Shown here one piece after another: positions 23,401 to 36,459 of a DNA stretch of 64,000 nucleotides; position 1 is the first letter of the stretch, and each line of letters begins with the position of its first letter. Source of the stretch: Apteryx mantelli (taxonomy: Eukaryota; Chordata; Aves; Apterygiformes; Apterygidae). Location: the NCBI RefSeq assembly GCF_036417845.1, contig NC_089980.1, forward strand, positions 60,510,501-60,574,500. Reading direction: 5' to 3'. The position numbers and the translations under genes were made by a program. Under the pieces are notes generated by a model. That model saw nothing but the letters and a program-made list of their open reading frames with translations. It did not search any database and was not told where the DNA came from.

Positions 23401-25339
23401 AATCTGGTCCAAGAGCTCTGCTAAATCGAAACTTCAGCATGAACTTCTTTTTAAACATGTATTTCATAGATACATTGCAATTCAAGGAGGGCAGAAGCCT
23501 CCCACACCAGCCTGTCATCTTCATAAACTCACAAACTGTCTATAATGATCTAATATATGCCTAAATAGACACACTCAAAGTCCAGCATGCAACTAGAGTG
23601 TTTGCTCTCCCAGACCTTACTCCAGCTTGCACCGCCGGTTGAAAACTTCTAAAATTAAGTTCCTGAAAATATTTCTGTGCCGTTTCATGCTACTTCTGGA
23701 GCTCCTGGTGACACTGCACTCATATAGGTGTGGACTAGTGGAGAACTTTGGGGAAGTCTGTCACTGCTATGTCTGGCGATGAATGACAATCACTAAAGAT
23801 GCACTCCCTGAAAAAATTGTAGGGGATCAGCCCTCTCATGACAAGGCTTTTCTGTAATAAAGACACCTAGAATTCTAGTCAATATGGTGTAAAATTTTAC
23901 TTTGATGTAGTTAGTTGAGGCCAACACTGTCCTCCTTATCCATGACAGATTTGATGTGGCTGGTGAAGTTAAACCCTGAGGTGAGAGCAATGCAGGTGTA
24001 ATATTTTGCCATCACTAGTGACATAAAAATGGGAACTCCCTCTGTGGAGCTATCTCGATTTAGCAATCCCAGCTCAAAAAAGCAAACGCTCAAAAAAAAA
24101 AATTGTGATATTGGATGTTCTCCATACCTCTGTTCTTTTGAAATGTGGATTGCCTCAGCTGGTGGAGGAGAAGAGCTGCCTTTTCTCTCCCTGTTCCGTA
24201 GGTTGCTCTCACAGCTGTGAAATTGTTAAATGCTGCCCCAGGGGGGAGTGCTATCTTTCTGTGTAAATGAATTCAGAAATGTGACATTTTGCTGGCAAGG
24301 ACAGGTGGTGTCTGTGAGAGCCTGACTGACTGCCATCAGTTTGCCTGATGGATTGACTCCCATAACTGATGAGCCAAAAGTCATTGATTCTGCTCTTTCC
24401 CCTCTTCAGGATGACCTTCTCTAGAGGGAGACCACGCCAATTCTTTAATATTTTCCCCTACCCTTCAACTCATCCCTGATCCTTTTTGTTTATTTCCTTT
24501 TTTAAAAAAAAAAGTCAGTTCAATCAGCTCTCTTAATCTCTGCTAATTATAGATCGAAGATAAGGGAGGTAAGTCAATGGGCTGAATAGAAGAGCAAAGT
24601 GTACAAACAGCAGATCTTCAACAGAAGAGTCAGAAGTTGCTGCATCTTTCCCATGGCTGGGGGCAGATATGCTGTGGGGACAGTTGTGCTACTGTCCCCC
24701 AATAAATCTTGGCAGAGAGAGGACAGAAGAAGAGGGGCAGAGCATATAGAGGTAAAACCCTGTAGAGTGAATTAGAGATCAGGTAAACTCAGAGGCTGGT
24801 ATTTGGTGCTAGATGGTTGTTATTTTCACTAAGTCCAGTAGCAACAAAAGTTGCTCAGTTTACAAAGTGGGCAGCACCAAAAAGATAGCTTGGGGTCTTT
24901 GGCTGTAGGAGGGTTTTCCCTTCTAGGATCACCTTGTGGGGATGATGCAAGAGGTCTTCGCCCCTAGCTATCACAGGGCAGTTTGAGTGAACAGTGCCTG
25001 AATCAGCTTCAAGTAAAACAACCAGTTAGCTTATAGAGTTTTAGGCTGGGGATCTGAGTTAACCTGGCTGACTTTTACCTAAAGCAAAATAAGAAGTGCT
25101 TGAATGAACTAATTTACCAGCATGTGTGAGGGTAGGAAACCCCTGGCCTCTGGGGTGTTGACAGGGCAGGAGTGGACACAGAGGGAACTGCAGCTCTTCT
25201 CAGATTTTTCTAACAGTGCGTTCGCTTCTATGCCAAAGTCCACATCTTATCTAGGGACGAACTGGTGTTTATAAGAAGGGAAAGGAAAACAGAAACTGTG
25301 GAATTAAAGAAATCTGGGTTGCGTTTTTCTGGCTCTTTT

Positions 25340-25420
25340 AAAACCACTCAAACTGTGGCAAATTGTAACTTAGTTTTGCCATCCATTAAATGAGAGTAAC
25401 AATACTTGCCAAATTTCCAG
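25340..25420 (+). mobile_element. Partial MIR-like SINE (core region)
   Basis: The stretch with AACTTAGTTTTGCCATCC, then TTAAATGAGAGTAACAATACTT follows the conserved MIR/CORE-SINE segment usually written as a line of ACTTAGTTTCCCCATCT, then GTAAAATGGGGATAA. Ends are unclear and divergence is high. It is a non-functional relic. Confidence 0.5.
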
Positions 25421-27385
25421 CTTTAGGTCCAGTCTCTGAGGGAGATCCAAGGGTTGACAATGTGCAACTATTATAGCTGTTATAACTCTCTTATAAACAA
25501 TTCTTAAGATGTGTTGTGTGTGCGGCCTTCCAGCCCAGCACTGTCTCCGCTTTGTCACATGCAGGCGTTCTCCAAGTGACTGCTCCCAGGGTGGCAGCGG
25601 AGAGGGGAGGCCTGGGGCACTGTGGGCAGGAGAAGCTGGTATATAGGACAGGTTGGGCCAGGTGGCAGGAGAGGAATCGCGTGAGGAGAAAGGGAACCGG
25701 GGATGCAGAAGATAGAAAATCATATTCCCCCAAAATGGCAGATTCCAAGTCCTTGGTTTTGGGTGACAAGAGCACATGGGAGCCCTGTCCTGGGGCATAG
25801 GAAAATGCCAGCAGTGGGAGTGTGGAGAGCATCCAATGTGTGGACAGGGAGTTTTGGGACGCTGGTATTGGGAAGGAGGGTGCAACCCGCTCTCCTACCA
25901 TCAAGGGTGAATGGAGGACATGGGAGAAGGTGAATGCCTCAGATACGAGTTCGTAGGAGACAGTATGGAGTGGCGTGGCGTCGGGGCAGAGGCTGGCAGG
26001 AGGCCGTGGGGGCAGCTCAGGGCAGAGGCCAGCAGAAACGCTGGAGTGGGCAGGATGGCCAGGGCCCTCTGGCCAAGTGACTCGTTATTCTTCCTTTCAC
26101 ATTTGGCTCATAATCAAGTGTGGAGGTGCTGAAATACCATGAGCAAAACTGTTCTCATGAGATCTCTAATTCAGCATTACAAACTGAAGAGCTGTTGGAT
26201 GAGCCATCTGCAGTTACGAGTGTTTTTCCACACTGAACACCCACTGATAGGTCATTTCTGTCAATATATGCTTGCACCCAATTGATTCTTCCCAGTTTGA
26301 GACCAGTGTTAAATGCAGTAGCTCATTTACCTAACCTGAGCACATCGCTCCGATAGGGGGGTGATGTAGCACTGGGAAAGCACATGATCTATGCAACAAC
26401 CTCCTTCCAGCATGTGCTAGTGTGATTTCTCATAGAGGGAACAGTAGTTTCAGGATCCAAATCCTGACAGTGTTGTACCTTTTCTTTTTTTCTTTTTTTT
26501 TTTTAATAAGAGGCTAAGCCCTTTAATTACAATCACTGGAGACAGGGATGCTTAGTACAATACAGAAATAGATTTTTAATGAGCAGAGTGTTGTTAGCCA
26601 CCCCTTTCATATCCACAGCCTAGTTCAAGGGGAATCTCATGTACTACTCAGTAAAATGCGTTGGTAGTCTCAGCTTAACCTTCACTGGAAAACTGTAAAC
26701 ACCATATTGAAAATGTAATATTCAATTCAACACAGCCTGAAATGATTGACAGTATCTGCTTCAGAGAGGCCCAGGACTAAGCTAGCATGAACACTGCATT
26801 ACCTTGTACTCAAAGAAACTACACCACATCGTGGGGAAAGTCATTTGAAGGAGCCCATACTGAGTCGTGGACTTTGATTGCATTGCAGCTGCCTTCATAA
26901 TGTACATCCGGTAGGTAAGGGACACAGCTTTTCCAGCCTTGGGATTTCATCAGATTTCTTGAGCAGTTATTCACCTCCTGTCTCCTCCCAACCTAAATAC
27001 AAAAAGTTCCTCTGACAGGAAAGCTGGAAAAAACAGAAAAAATGTATTAGAGTTTGTGCATTAGAGATGGTGAAAGACTAGTCAGTTATTTATAATTCAT
27101 GGTACTTTGGAAAGGCAAAGAGAGGGAAACCCAAAATTTAATTAGAAACTTTCCAAGGAGAACAATAGTTCCCTGTTTTCTGCAATGAAAAAAGTCCAAA
27201 ATTTTTAAAGGGACAGTTGCTAACAAAGTTTTTTTCTGGTCTGTAAGAAAAAGCAAAATGAAATTCCAACTAACAATTTGATATAGCATTTCAGGGTAAT
27301 GAAATCTGACAGATGATGTGCTTGGGTCATCTGTAACTGATATTGTTTTCTCCTCCCTGGACAAAGCTGTGTGGTTAGCAAGTGA

Positions 27386-27410
27386 TTTTTTTTTTTTTTT
27401 TTTTTTTTTT
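27386..27410 (+). repeat. Poly-T run of 25
   Basis: A pure homopolymer without an attached retroposon body that I can recognise. Confidence 0.95.
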
Positions 27411-29022
27411 GTGGCTGTGTCCACTTCTCGGGTGTGAGGAAGTTCAAGAAACACAAAGCTTTCTTACAGACATAGCAAAGAGGAACTGGTGTCTCCAGCA
27501 GGCCATGGAGGTGGGAAAGTTCAAAGGAGGCTGCCTGCCTGGTATCTTGTCTCTGAGGGGGAGGGAAAGGGAGACTGTGTGCCCTGCCCCGAGGTAGTGA
27601 GGAGGGACACTGGAGCCACCAGCATCATCTTTGTGGGTAGGAGAGGAGCTGAGTGCCCTGTGCCTCATCAGCTGAGAGAGTGGGGATGGGGGAAGTGCAT
27701 GGGGTGGGCCACTGACTATGTTTTTGGCAACCAGAAGGGACATTTAAAACAAAATATTTAATACAGGTGTTGCTATTGTTTTGCCTCAACAACAACAAAA
27801 AATCCTGGTCCCAGAAGGATACCTGCAGCCCTGGAAAAGGGCGTAGAGAAGGAGGCAGCACTGCCAGTGGAGCCCTGCTGTAGAGACTTGATTTGAAAAG
27901 ACAGTCTAGCAGGTCTGGTGGGTTTTGTAAGTGATTCTGGGCTTTAAAGCAGAGCACCTACCTTGTGTTTATCTTGAATGCGCAGTTCAGCTGAGAATGA
28001 ATGACCACAGTAAGCTATAAAGCTGTGTGAGCAAACTGGCTGAGTAGTATTTGCTGAATTTCCTAAACAAGTGGAGTAAAAAGTGTTAGAGCTGTGTGAG
28101 AACTGACCTGGAAATACATTAAATCCAGTAGGTAGAGATGAGAGGGAAAGTGAGAGAGAAACATAATACCTCACTGGGGAAAAAACAGTCTAATTACCCA
28201 GACTGTTTCAGTGCAAAACATATTCCTAGAGGAGACAAAGGAGTTAGGACTCTAAAAGTGCACAGCTGACATTGCCTTAAAAAAATTATATATATACTGC
28301 TGTGAGTTAAAGGGACAAGGGACCCTAAGGTCAGGCCTTGGGCAGCTGAGGCAGTGCCCACTGATGCTGCTGCAAGTCTTGGTGCTGACTGCCATGTGCT
28401 TTGGATCCATCTTGAAGGCCAGCCCTGCTGCCATAGGATTTCCTCTCCAGTCCAAGGCTGGAGATACAGCACGTGTTTCTAAGCTGAATTTGGCCTTCCT
28501 GCCCAGGTGCTGAGTTGCTGAGTGACCCTCCCATCTGTGCTGCCGTGGGAGAGCAGCTATCCTGCATTTGTTTGGGCACATGGGGAAGGAGGCCAACTAG
28601 TAATGCTGGCAGTGTGCCTTATGGGCACGCTTGTACAAGAAAGGACATGGTTATGCACACACATAGTTTCCCTGGGGTGGAGAAAAATACCGTGGAGGCT
28701 TCTGTGTGGTTTCTGAAAGCAGTGCTTTTCACAACATCCTGTGAAGAAGTAATAGCTTCTCGGGGTCTCTGCTGGAAAAATGTCTCTAGCCATCACTGCT
28801 TGGGTGATGTATCTCCTCCTCCTCTCTCTCCATCACAGAACACTTTGGCTTTTTAGAGCAGTGATTGCACTTCATGTCAGATTGATGAAAAGCTGACCTG
28901 TTTATCAGAGGAACTAATTCTCAAGATTTCATTCTGCCCTGTGTGAGTCAGTAAACTTGAGAGTGTAGAAATCGGCTAGGCTTTTGCTTGAGAAAGAAAA
29001 CTATGGCTTTGCTTCTGTATAC

Positions 29023-29040
29023 ATATATATATATATATAT
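29023..29040. repeat. AT dinucleotide microsatellite
   Basis: Nine AT units in a row. Confidence 0.9.
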
Positions 29041-30324
29041 GTTTATGTTTTTTCAGTGATCTTTACTGTGTATAATGTATCGCTTTTATGAAGTGAGTAT
29101 ATAGACTCTAAGTGTGCAAGGGTATCTGTGTGTGCTTGGTGCAAGAGTCAAGACAGCCTTTTTGATCAGTTTATGATGCTCTGATCACTAGGACACATCT
29201 GAGGTCATCAGGAATACCAAATCTGTCATTTGGACAAATTGTCCCCTGTCTGTGAAAAGCCACCTTGGTGGCTGGCAGCTGGCAAGGTCACTAGAGCAAC
29301 ACGTATCCAAGCTTCTCTCCTTTTTCCCTGAAAAACAAACACTCTCTGAATGGCAGATAAATGTTTTTGTGCCACTTCAAAGCCCTCATCTGGATAGTTG
29401 AACTTACTTTAGTGTTGCTTCATGATGCTAAAGTACAGAAGGCAGAAGAGTTTTAGGTTGACAACTCATCCCACAAGGTTTAAAATGGGCCCAGACTGCT
29501 CAGAGTCAGGACTACGTGTGCACTGAGATCTATCATTTTGCATAAGTATCTTCTGTAGGACTTCATGATAGTGTTTTGAGGAAAAAAATCTTTGGCCTAG
29601 AATGTTGGATTGGTTATAGGAATTGTCTAACACCAGCTTTCTGATTAGAAAAATAGACATAACCAACAGCGAAAATAACTTCAACTGTCAATTTATGCAT
29701 ATAAATTGAAGCTTTCCCCACCCACTTCCTTGGTTCCTCAAATATATGTAGATGCACTTTCTCTCTCCTTGCCCCCAGTTGTATTTGTCTGGAGTTACCA
29801 GTTGTAAAGAAACTATGGGAATCCATTTCTAATTCTGTCAGGCAGCAGGTGGAGAATTAGCATAGTGACTTTCATTAGTGGTAGCAGGAGGCATTGCAGA
29901 TCTGGATCCAGAATCAGCCATTTCAGTGAGCCCCTGTCACAAGTGGAAGGCCCCTGGGATTTATTGCCATGATAGATTGCTCTCCCAGTTTTCCCCTCAG
30001 TGGTTTCAGACTGTGATTCCACCTGATGCAATGCAATAAGAAAGCTGGAGTCAGGCTGATGCTTTTTAGTGAGGCAGTCGAAGATGTGCCAAGTGGTGCA
30101 GGGGGTGGGTTTGATAGATGGGTGGCACGCGCCTTTGTCAGGGCCTGGCCCAAGAGCGGCCAAAGTCAGCGGTGCCTGACCTAAGTATATGCCAAGCACG
30201 GGTGGCTGTAAGTGAGGTAAATGGGATCTGTGCGTGCCTGGCACTGCCGCTAACAAGGCAATGCGGTCTGCAGGGTGAGTGCAGGCGTTGGGAGGTGGTG
30301 GAGCGGCAGTTTGAAATTTGGCTT

Positions 30325-30497
30325 TGCTCCTGACTTTGCTCTGTGGTTGCAGGCAATTCCCATGGTCTTTGCTCCCATTTCCCCTTCTGTAGAGTAAGGT
30401 ATTATTAGCTTCTCTCACAGGGCTGGTAGATAAATTCATTAATATTTGTGAAACATCAGATACTGTGGTGATGAGTGCCATAGAAAAGCCCATGAGG
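30325..30497 (+). mobile_element. MIR-like CORE-SINE with sauropsid 3' tail
   Basis: The order of blocks matches a MIR-like SINE: a remnant of CTGTGACCTTGGGCAA, then CCCATTTCCCCTTCTGTA, then GGTATTATTAGCTTCTCTC with CACAGGG, then AAATTCATTAATATTTGTGA, and finally CAGATACTGTGGTGATGAG and GCCATAGAAAAGCCCATGAG. The final block is the tail typical of the turtle, crocodile and bird version, which argues for a sauropsid genome. The tRNA-derived head is lost or unrecognisable. The long minus-strand frame of 226 codons at 29813-30493 is partly antisense to this element and is not a gene. Confidence 0.78.
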
Positions 30498-33084
30498 AAA
30501 TTAATAATTAGGTATTCAGGGCAGGGAATGGATGTTATGCAGTAAATAAGGTGAGACTACACATTGAATGATGAGGATAAAAAGAAATATTAAATAGCTA
30601 ATTCAATCCCAGAGCACCATCCAGCTTGTGCACTGACTGAAGGAAGGGTCACATGCAAACTTTCTATGCAATTGTGTTATTAAAGATGGTATCATAATGT
30701 ATATACACAAGGGAACTGAATTAAGGTTGTCTGTACAGGAGTAAATGTAATTTTTTTCCCAACTTTTGATTGTTTAACTTTGTACCTAAATTTTCTTTCA
30801 ATGTAGCTTTTCAGTTTGTAATATAGTACTTAATTCGTAATATACTTTGGGAGGAAAGACATTATATGAGGGAGAGAAGATGTTGCCTTTTGAGAGTGAT
30901 GAAAATTGATTTGAATAAGTACTGGGATGAAAATTACCTCATCACATGATCTTCCAATAACAGGGACAAGGCTAATCTGACAAAGCACTGGTGCATTTAA
31001 ACAGATAAGTGGTAAATTACCTGCTGGTAACTGACTGCAACTTTGAACTTGGCACCAAAGGAGTTTAATTATGATAATATGGGCTTCAAAAGTTGACACT
31101 TATCAGGCAAAGAAATAATCCTACTACACTAGAGGAAAATTACCTATGCTTCCATAACACAAAGAAATAATAGGTTGTGTATTATTTGCTGGATATAGTA
31201 GTTAATTTTAGTGCTGCCAGTCTCCTGTTCTTACTCCTGTTGATAGGGCCCATATGTATACCAGCTACACTGGGAAAAACTGTCCTTGCCATAAATATCA
31301 CTCATTCCAGTAACAAATTTAAGAAAAATACAACTTACTTTTGGTATTGGTGAAATAATTGGAAAAATAATAATTGGATTCAGTGGATTTGCCTGATATT
31401 TGTTGGACAATACATTTGCTGGAGAGTATTTGGCCAGCTCTGGCAGCAGTATTTGAATAAATTTGTCTAATACTGGTAGGATTTGCCTAACGTTTGATAA
31501 GTGTAGCTTGCCAGGCCCTACTTTTTCAGTTGGTTTTTAAAGCCTTTAATTTTCTTGGCATGTCTCCATTTTCTTTATTCTTTTCCAGTAGGTACAGTTA
31601 TGGGTTTCCTAATCCTAATGTTGTTCCCTCACTTTTACCTTAATTATTTTCTGGACTTACTCTGCCTCCCACCCCGTCTTTGACCCTCTGTATTTTTTTT
31701 TCTCTTCCCCCTATGTTGTGTCTGCTGTTTCCTCTTGTACATTTTGTGTTCCTCCTTTCTGCACTTTTTTTTCCAAATTCCCCTTTCCTTTGCTAAACCA
31801 CTGACTCTTAACTCTCTTGTCTTGGAAACTTGCCAGGCTTTTACTATTTGTAGACCAATAGGAAAGACTGGTGCTGCCACTATTCAATAGCTGTGTTTAG
31901 ATGAGTCATCAGTACTTTCACTACAAGCTTCAGGGAAAGAAGGACTCTGAGGACTTTATGATGGAGATGAGCTTCTTGCTGCTATATATTATGCTCCTGC
32001 CTTGACTGGGTGAAGTCACCCCTGATTTCCTACATTGAATTATACACACAGAGTGTTTTCCTGTCTCCTCACCCATTTTCTTCAAAGCCCTCTGCTGCTG
32101 TGAGGATGGGTGCAAGTAATTGGCAGCTCTTGCCCTATCAGCAACTTCTGATGTGATGTGGCTGACTGCATTTTTACCTTCTCCCTCAGTTTTCGTGTCT
32201 CTTACTGTTATCCACATGTGTTCAGTGTTCCTTCCTCCTGCTGAGCCTCCATGCAGGGAGCTTTCTCAAGCATCAGTGCAAACATTGTTTGAACCTTGTT
32301 GTTTCACTGTTCTTTGGAGTTCCGGAAAATACTGGTGGCAAGTGGCAAAAGTCTGAGCATTTTCCGTTCAGTAGCTTGAGAAATCCCTGAACAGCATCAG
32401 AAGTCCTGGAGCTTCCCTCCATAAACTCTGGAAAATAGGAATGCTTCTTATGCCAGGATGGTTTTCTTGCTAATGGTGAAGGCAGAAATGTTTTTTGTTG
32501 GTTTGTTTTTAATTGGAAAATTTAGATTCCACAGAAATTGGTAGCAATTGTCCAGGAAAGATGTATAATTGTCTAATTTGCTACATGGATCTTCAACCTG
32601 TGTTGTTAATAGCTTGCCCTTTCTTTTAAGTCTGTGTTTTAAAGGTGTTTTTCAACTTTTCTGTCTCATGCTATCTTTTGTAGGTAATTAGCAATTGCTT
32701 TTATTTGCCACAGAGGTGAGGAAAGAGGGCAGAGCCGGGGGCGTTCGCTGAGTAACTCCTCTCCGTGACTCTGTGCAGAGCCGAAAATAGAAGCTGAGTT
32801 GTGACTGCTTGTCAGCTTTCCCCACCGCGGGACCAGCGTAGCTCCTGAGGGCTTGTTTTCCCAGGGATGAGGCACTTCTGTGGGTCTGGTGCATTTCTAG
32901 GATTTGTCCCTCGCATTGGCAGCTGGGCAGCTGCCTCCAGCTGTTGCCAGGGTCGGGTGGTGGTAGGAAGCATGCAGTTCCCTGCTGTCTCCTTCCCAGA
33001 AGACAGCAATGCTGAAGATCTGGGAGGTTCCAAAACCTGTCAGAGCATCACCTTAAAAGCTTTATGAGAGAATGAGGGGAAAAA

Positions 33085-33089
<5 letters not shown>

Positions 33090-33115
<26 letters not shown>
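33090..33115 (+). repeat. Poly-T run of 26
   Basis: A pure T26 tract. It lies 303 nt upstream of the A24 tract at 33419-33442, with which it is complementary. Confidence 0.95.
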
Positions 33116-33418
33116 GTGGATAGATGAAAGTTTCTGGATGGGGAAGGTGACTTTCTTTTTTGACTTCCTTAACTGAGCCTGAGCCCAGTACAGTGCTGGG
33201 CACACAGGCACCCAGCCAGCCATATCAGTGGTGGCACCTTGCAATGGACAGGGTTTTTTTTCAGTTGATTTTCATTCATCATTTAGTTGCTGCAGAGATT
33301 CTGCCAAGTCAGTGCATCCCTGTAACTAAAAGCACAGTGAGTAAGAAGGAAGGAAATACATCCTGTGGTCTCAACATACATTACTTGCTGCCCACTGACT
33401 GACTCAAGTATTAAATGC

Positions 33419-33476
33419 AAAAAAAAAAAAAAAAAAAAAAAAGAAAAAGAAAGAAAAGGAAAAGGAAAAGAAAAGC
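33419..33476 (+). repeat. A24 tract followed by an AAAAG/AAAGG purine run
   Basis: Twenty-four A are followed by purine-only sequence to about 33476, an all-purine strand of nearly 60 nt. The lysine-rich frame starting in it (33415-33726) is a translation of the simple repeat and not a gene. Confidence 0.92.
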
Positions 33477-34269
33477 TTACTATTTCAGTTCAATTTTTGA
33501 AACTAAGGTCATTTGTGAGCTTTATTCACTGATCCTATTTTTATCACATTGTGTCAAGATAGCAAAGTGTTTTTTTTTTTTTCCACTAGGCCAAAAACAA
33601 AAGCTCGTATTTCCTTCCCAGTGCTCTCCATATCCAACCTGTCAGTGCCATACAGCACTGGCAATTTTTCTCAGAGCAGCTGGGAAACCAGAGGAATATT
33701 TTGTTTGTTTGCTTGGATGTTGTTAACTGTCTGAACTGATCAACTGCTGTTTTTGCAATGTTAGTGATGGACTGATGTTGCAAAGTCACATATTATAATC
33801 TTGTAAATTAACAGGAAGTAAATTAAAAGATATATTTCGGCATTGATTTAAAAATTACTATCCAGTTGAAGCAAGCTACCCATGTATCTGATATTTTATA
33901 ATGCTGGGAGAAAAGTTACAGAGTCTGAAATCAACAAAAATGTATTTTAGAAAAATATGTTTTTTTGTCTGGTCTCTAAAAAACAGGAGGAGGGCATGGT
34001 TTTATTTGTGTGTGCAACTGAAAACTAGATCGATGCATACTTTTTAGGAAGGTGAACATGTAAACAGTGCACATAGTGGACTGTCTGTGAAACCTGCAGT
34101 TATCCACATTCTGTATATAGTTGTTAAATGCATTGTCTCTGGATGCGATAAAAGGTCCATAACATTTTGCACAAGTGCCTATTATGCACCTGTTACGAAT
34201 TTTGCCTTTATACTCCCAATTCCTCACATGGTGCTAAGGTCTTTAATGCTGATAATAGTTCTATGTCTG

Positions 34270-34360
34270 TCTTTATCACTGTTAAAACATTCCCAGTAAT
34301 ACCTTATGGGAGTAGCTAGGTATTATTTTTGTATACAAAGACACTCAAGTCATGAGTTCC
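34270..34360 (-). mobile_element. Probable MIR-like SINE fragment
   Basis: In antisense, ACCTTATGGGAGTAGCTAGG followed by TATTATTTTTGTATACAAAG resembles the reverse MIR segment with CCTTATGAGGTAGGTATTAT and then the CCCATTTTACAGATG block. Divergence is strong and the edges are guesses. Confidence 0.4.
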
Positions 34361-36074
34361 TGGAGCATGTGTTTTTTAAGACATTAGCATTTTCTTTCAG
34401 TTTTGCAATCAGTCTGCTGATTAATAATTGTTAAGTGTAGAAGTCTGGAGATTTTCACGGTCAAGTTTTATTTCTGAAATTTTTACCACATAATGTACAG
34501 CACAAAGACTTGGATACTGCACAGAATGAGAAAGCTGCCACAGCTCTGAGTGCGGGCGCACCTACTTTTCAGGTGTGTGGCTACTGCAGTGGAATCTGCA
34601 GCCTTAAAAGAGACATCCAGCTATGCTATGCAATGCATCGGGAAAGTCAGATGTCTCAGAAATGGGGACTGACAAAACCTGCTAGTCTTCAGACTGGTTT
34701 GATGTTAGTCTTGAATCAGCCAACTATCATCAAGCTACCTCAGATCGCCCAGTAGAGTTTGGTTGGAGGCGGTCCACTGGAGACAGCATTGTTTTACACA
34801 ACTTTGGGAGGTGGGATAAAAATTCAAGTTGCTCTCTCTTGCTTTCAGGGAACCTCTTTATCCTTTTTAGAATTCACTACCTAGAATCTGTCCTGAAAGT
34901 AAGTGCCTGTCCCCTCTAAAGGAAAAACAAAAAAAGGTGCAAGTGTCAATTCTTTAAAAATAACAACAAAAACCTCTACAGAAGCAGAAAGGGGTGTGGG
35001 GTTGGTCCTTCACTCTGTACTTGAAGACAAGATCATTTATTCAGCATGGGTGGGGAAGAACAAGTTCTGTGCTTGAGGGTCTTGAAGTCACGTCTTGTTC
35101 TCTTAAGAGTGTCCTAATTCCTAGACTATGGGTTATTCTGCACCGCTCTAATTTGCAGGTAGTACCTTAAAATTTGTGCCTCAGAGGAGAGCTCTTCTCT
35201 CCCAAAGTGCTCCTTCTATCAAAGAGTGACCACTCTTATCCATGAATATCATTGCAGGTCACAAAAGTGAGATGGGACAAGGCCTCTGCTTCCCTGACAC
35301 CAGGGCTCCTAAATGGCAACTTCTGGGACTCATGTGACTCACAAAGTCTCTGTAGTGGTCTTGGAAAAAGGCTTTTTATCAGTGATTCTGCACTTAGCTA
35401 AGGTATGGGATTTTGGATAACTTCTGTTATGCTCATTGTCCAGATTGTTAAACGGAAGCAGGACAACCATTGGGGTTCAGCAGCTTTTTTAACTGGAAGA
35501 AGGAAATGGAAGATGCCTCTCCCACATCCTGGTTAGAGGTGCTTCAGCTACTGACTGAAGTAGAGAGAAAGGGGATGCCTGAGTGCCATACCTTTTCCTC
35601 CTTTGTTTTCTGTCCTTTGCATTTTGAAGGAAGGTGGCAGAAGATGCTGTAGGTTTGCAAAGACTGGTCTGATAGTGTTGTTGGAGTATGTGCTCTAATG
35701 GAGTCCCTCTAGGTAATTCTCCATCCATCTTCCCTGTTGATAGACTCTCACATGGCATAAGCATGAATTGGATGCTGAGTGGCTCAGCCTTGTCAGCAAG
35801 GAGGTGTTCCTGTGTATGAACAGATGTAGGTCTTCGGTATCTGGGGAACTTTTATGTGGAGAAGGGATGCGCCTCAGCGGCTGGTTACAGCAAGGCAGAT
35901 GTTCTGAGGATCTCAGTTCTGGACTTTTAAATCCCACTTTAGTCCCACTTCTAAATATAAAATCCTTTTGTGGATCTAGACTTATGTGATTTCTAGCAGA
36001 AAGGACAGATAAACACTGAAATAGATTTCATAGAAAAAGGTTTTATAATCTCAGTTATGAGAGGTTTCTTAGTC
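34361..36074. other. Gene-free stretch
   Basis: A plus-strand frame of 81 codons at 34510-34755 has an acceptable look but no splice sites I would defend. Other frames overlap on both strands. A weak MIR-like resemblance near 35400-35470 is too diverged to call. Confidence 0.45.
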
Positions 36075-36180
36075 CATGTTAAACAGACATCTGCCAGGAG
36101 TGATTCTGTTTTGGAGCAGGGAGTGGATTAGATGGTACCCTGAGGTCCCTTTCAGCCCTACTTTCTGTGGGTCTATGTTT
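36075..36180 (+). mobile_element. CR1 LINE 3'-end fragment
   Basis: This matches the CR1 3' untranslated end: an ACATCTGCCAGGAGTGATTC block, then TTTTGGAGCAGGGAGTGG, then ATTAGATGGTACCCTGAGG and TCCCTTTCAGCCCTACTTTC. The usual short terminal ATTCTATG-type repeat is reduced to GTGGGTCTATG. It is a 5'-truncated, old copy, as most CR1 insertions are. Confidence 0.75.
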
Positions 36181-36459
36181 AGAATAAAGGATTAGCTGTT
36201 CTTCCTGGCTGGCCTGCAACATGGTGGTTGTTTGTATGTTGTTTAATACAAAATACAGGTTGAAAATCAAGAAAATGTGCTGAGCATTGTTGTTTGCGGT
36301 CTCTCAAATTTTAGAGTCAGAAAGCAAACTTGCAAAAGTATCACAACATTGATCAGAAGTGTCTGTTTCACTGTTTACTGCAGGAGACATGTCCCACTGA
36401 TTTATATGCTATCGAGTCATGTTAAGGCACATTCTATGCTCTGGAGCAAAGCTATTGAG

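Larger units (their letters stand above)
16386..25339. other. Gene-free stretch
   Basis: I find no coding region, RNA gene or recognisable transposon of useful length. It includes a GAAA microsatellite at 17403-17419, an A-rich tract near 19872-19897 and the 15-bp palindromic tandem at 20433-20462. Short frames on both strands overlap without motif content. The frame at 23911-24093 on the minus strand reads smoothly but is not in a splice context I trust. Confidence 0.5.
25421..30324. other. Gene-free stretch, locally GC-richer
   Basis: From about 25510 to 26080, 27500 to 27700 and 28320 to 28560 the sequence is noticeably more GC-rich and gives long overlapping frames on both strands, for example 171 codons minus at 25370-25885. 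Those frames are proline- and serine-rich, overlap in several phases and show no motif, which points to composition rather than coding. A T25 tract lies at 27386-27410 and an AT microsatellite at 29023-29040. Confidence 0.5.
30498..34269. other. Gene-free AT-rich stretch
   Basis: No coding evidence. It holds a diverged internal repeat at 31387-31504, the T26 and A24 tracts at 33090 and 33419, and a GC-richer patch with several CpGs at about 32720-32960. That patch is too short and too CpG-poor overall to call a CpG island. Confidence 0.5.

Noticed and set aside
25370-25904. Overlapping 171- and 137-codon minus-strand frames
   Set aside because: Both phases are open in a GC-richer patch, and a plus-strand frame is open as well. 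Proline- and serine-rich translation points to composition rather than coding.
29813-30493. Longest open frame in the window, 226 codons on the minus strand
   Set aside because: Part of it is antisense to a MIR-like SINE, the rest overlaps other frames on both strands, and it has no domain, splice or start context.
33415-33726. Lysine/arginine-rich 103-codon frame
   Set aside because: Its start is the translation of the A24 and AAAAG simple repeat.
34510-34755. 81-codon frame with a CGYC string suggesting a zinc finger
   Set aside because: The histidine spacing of a C2H2 finger is missing and no second finger follows.
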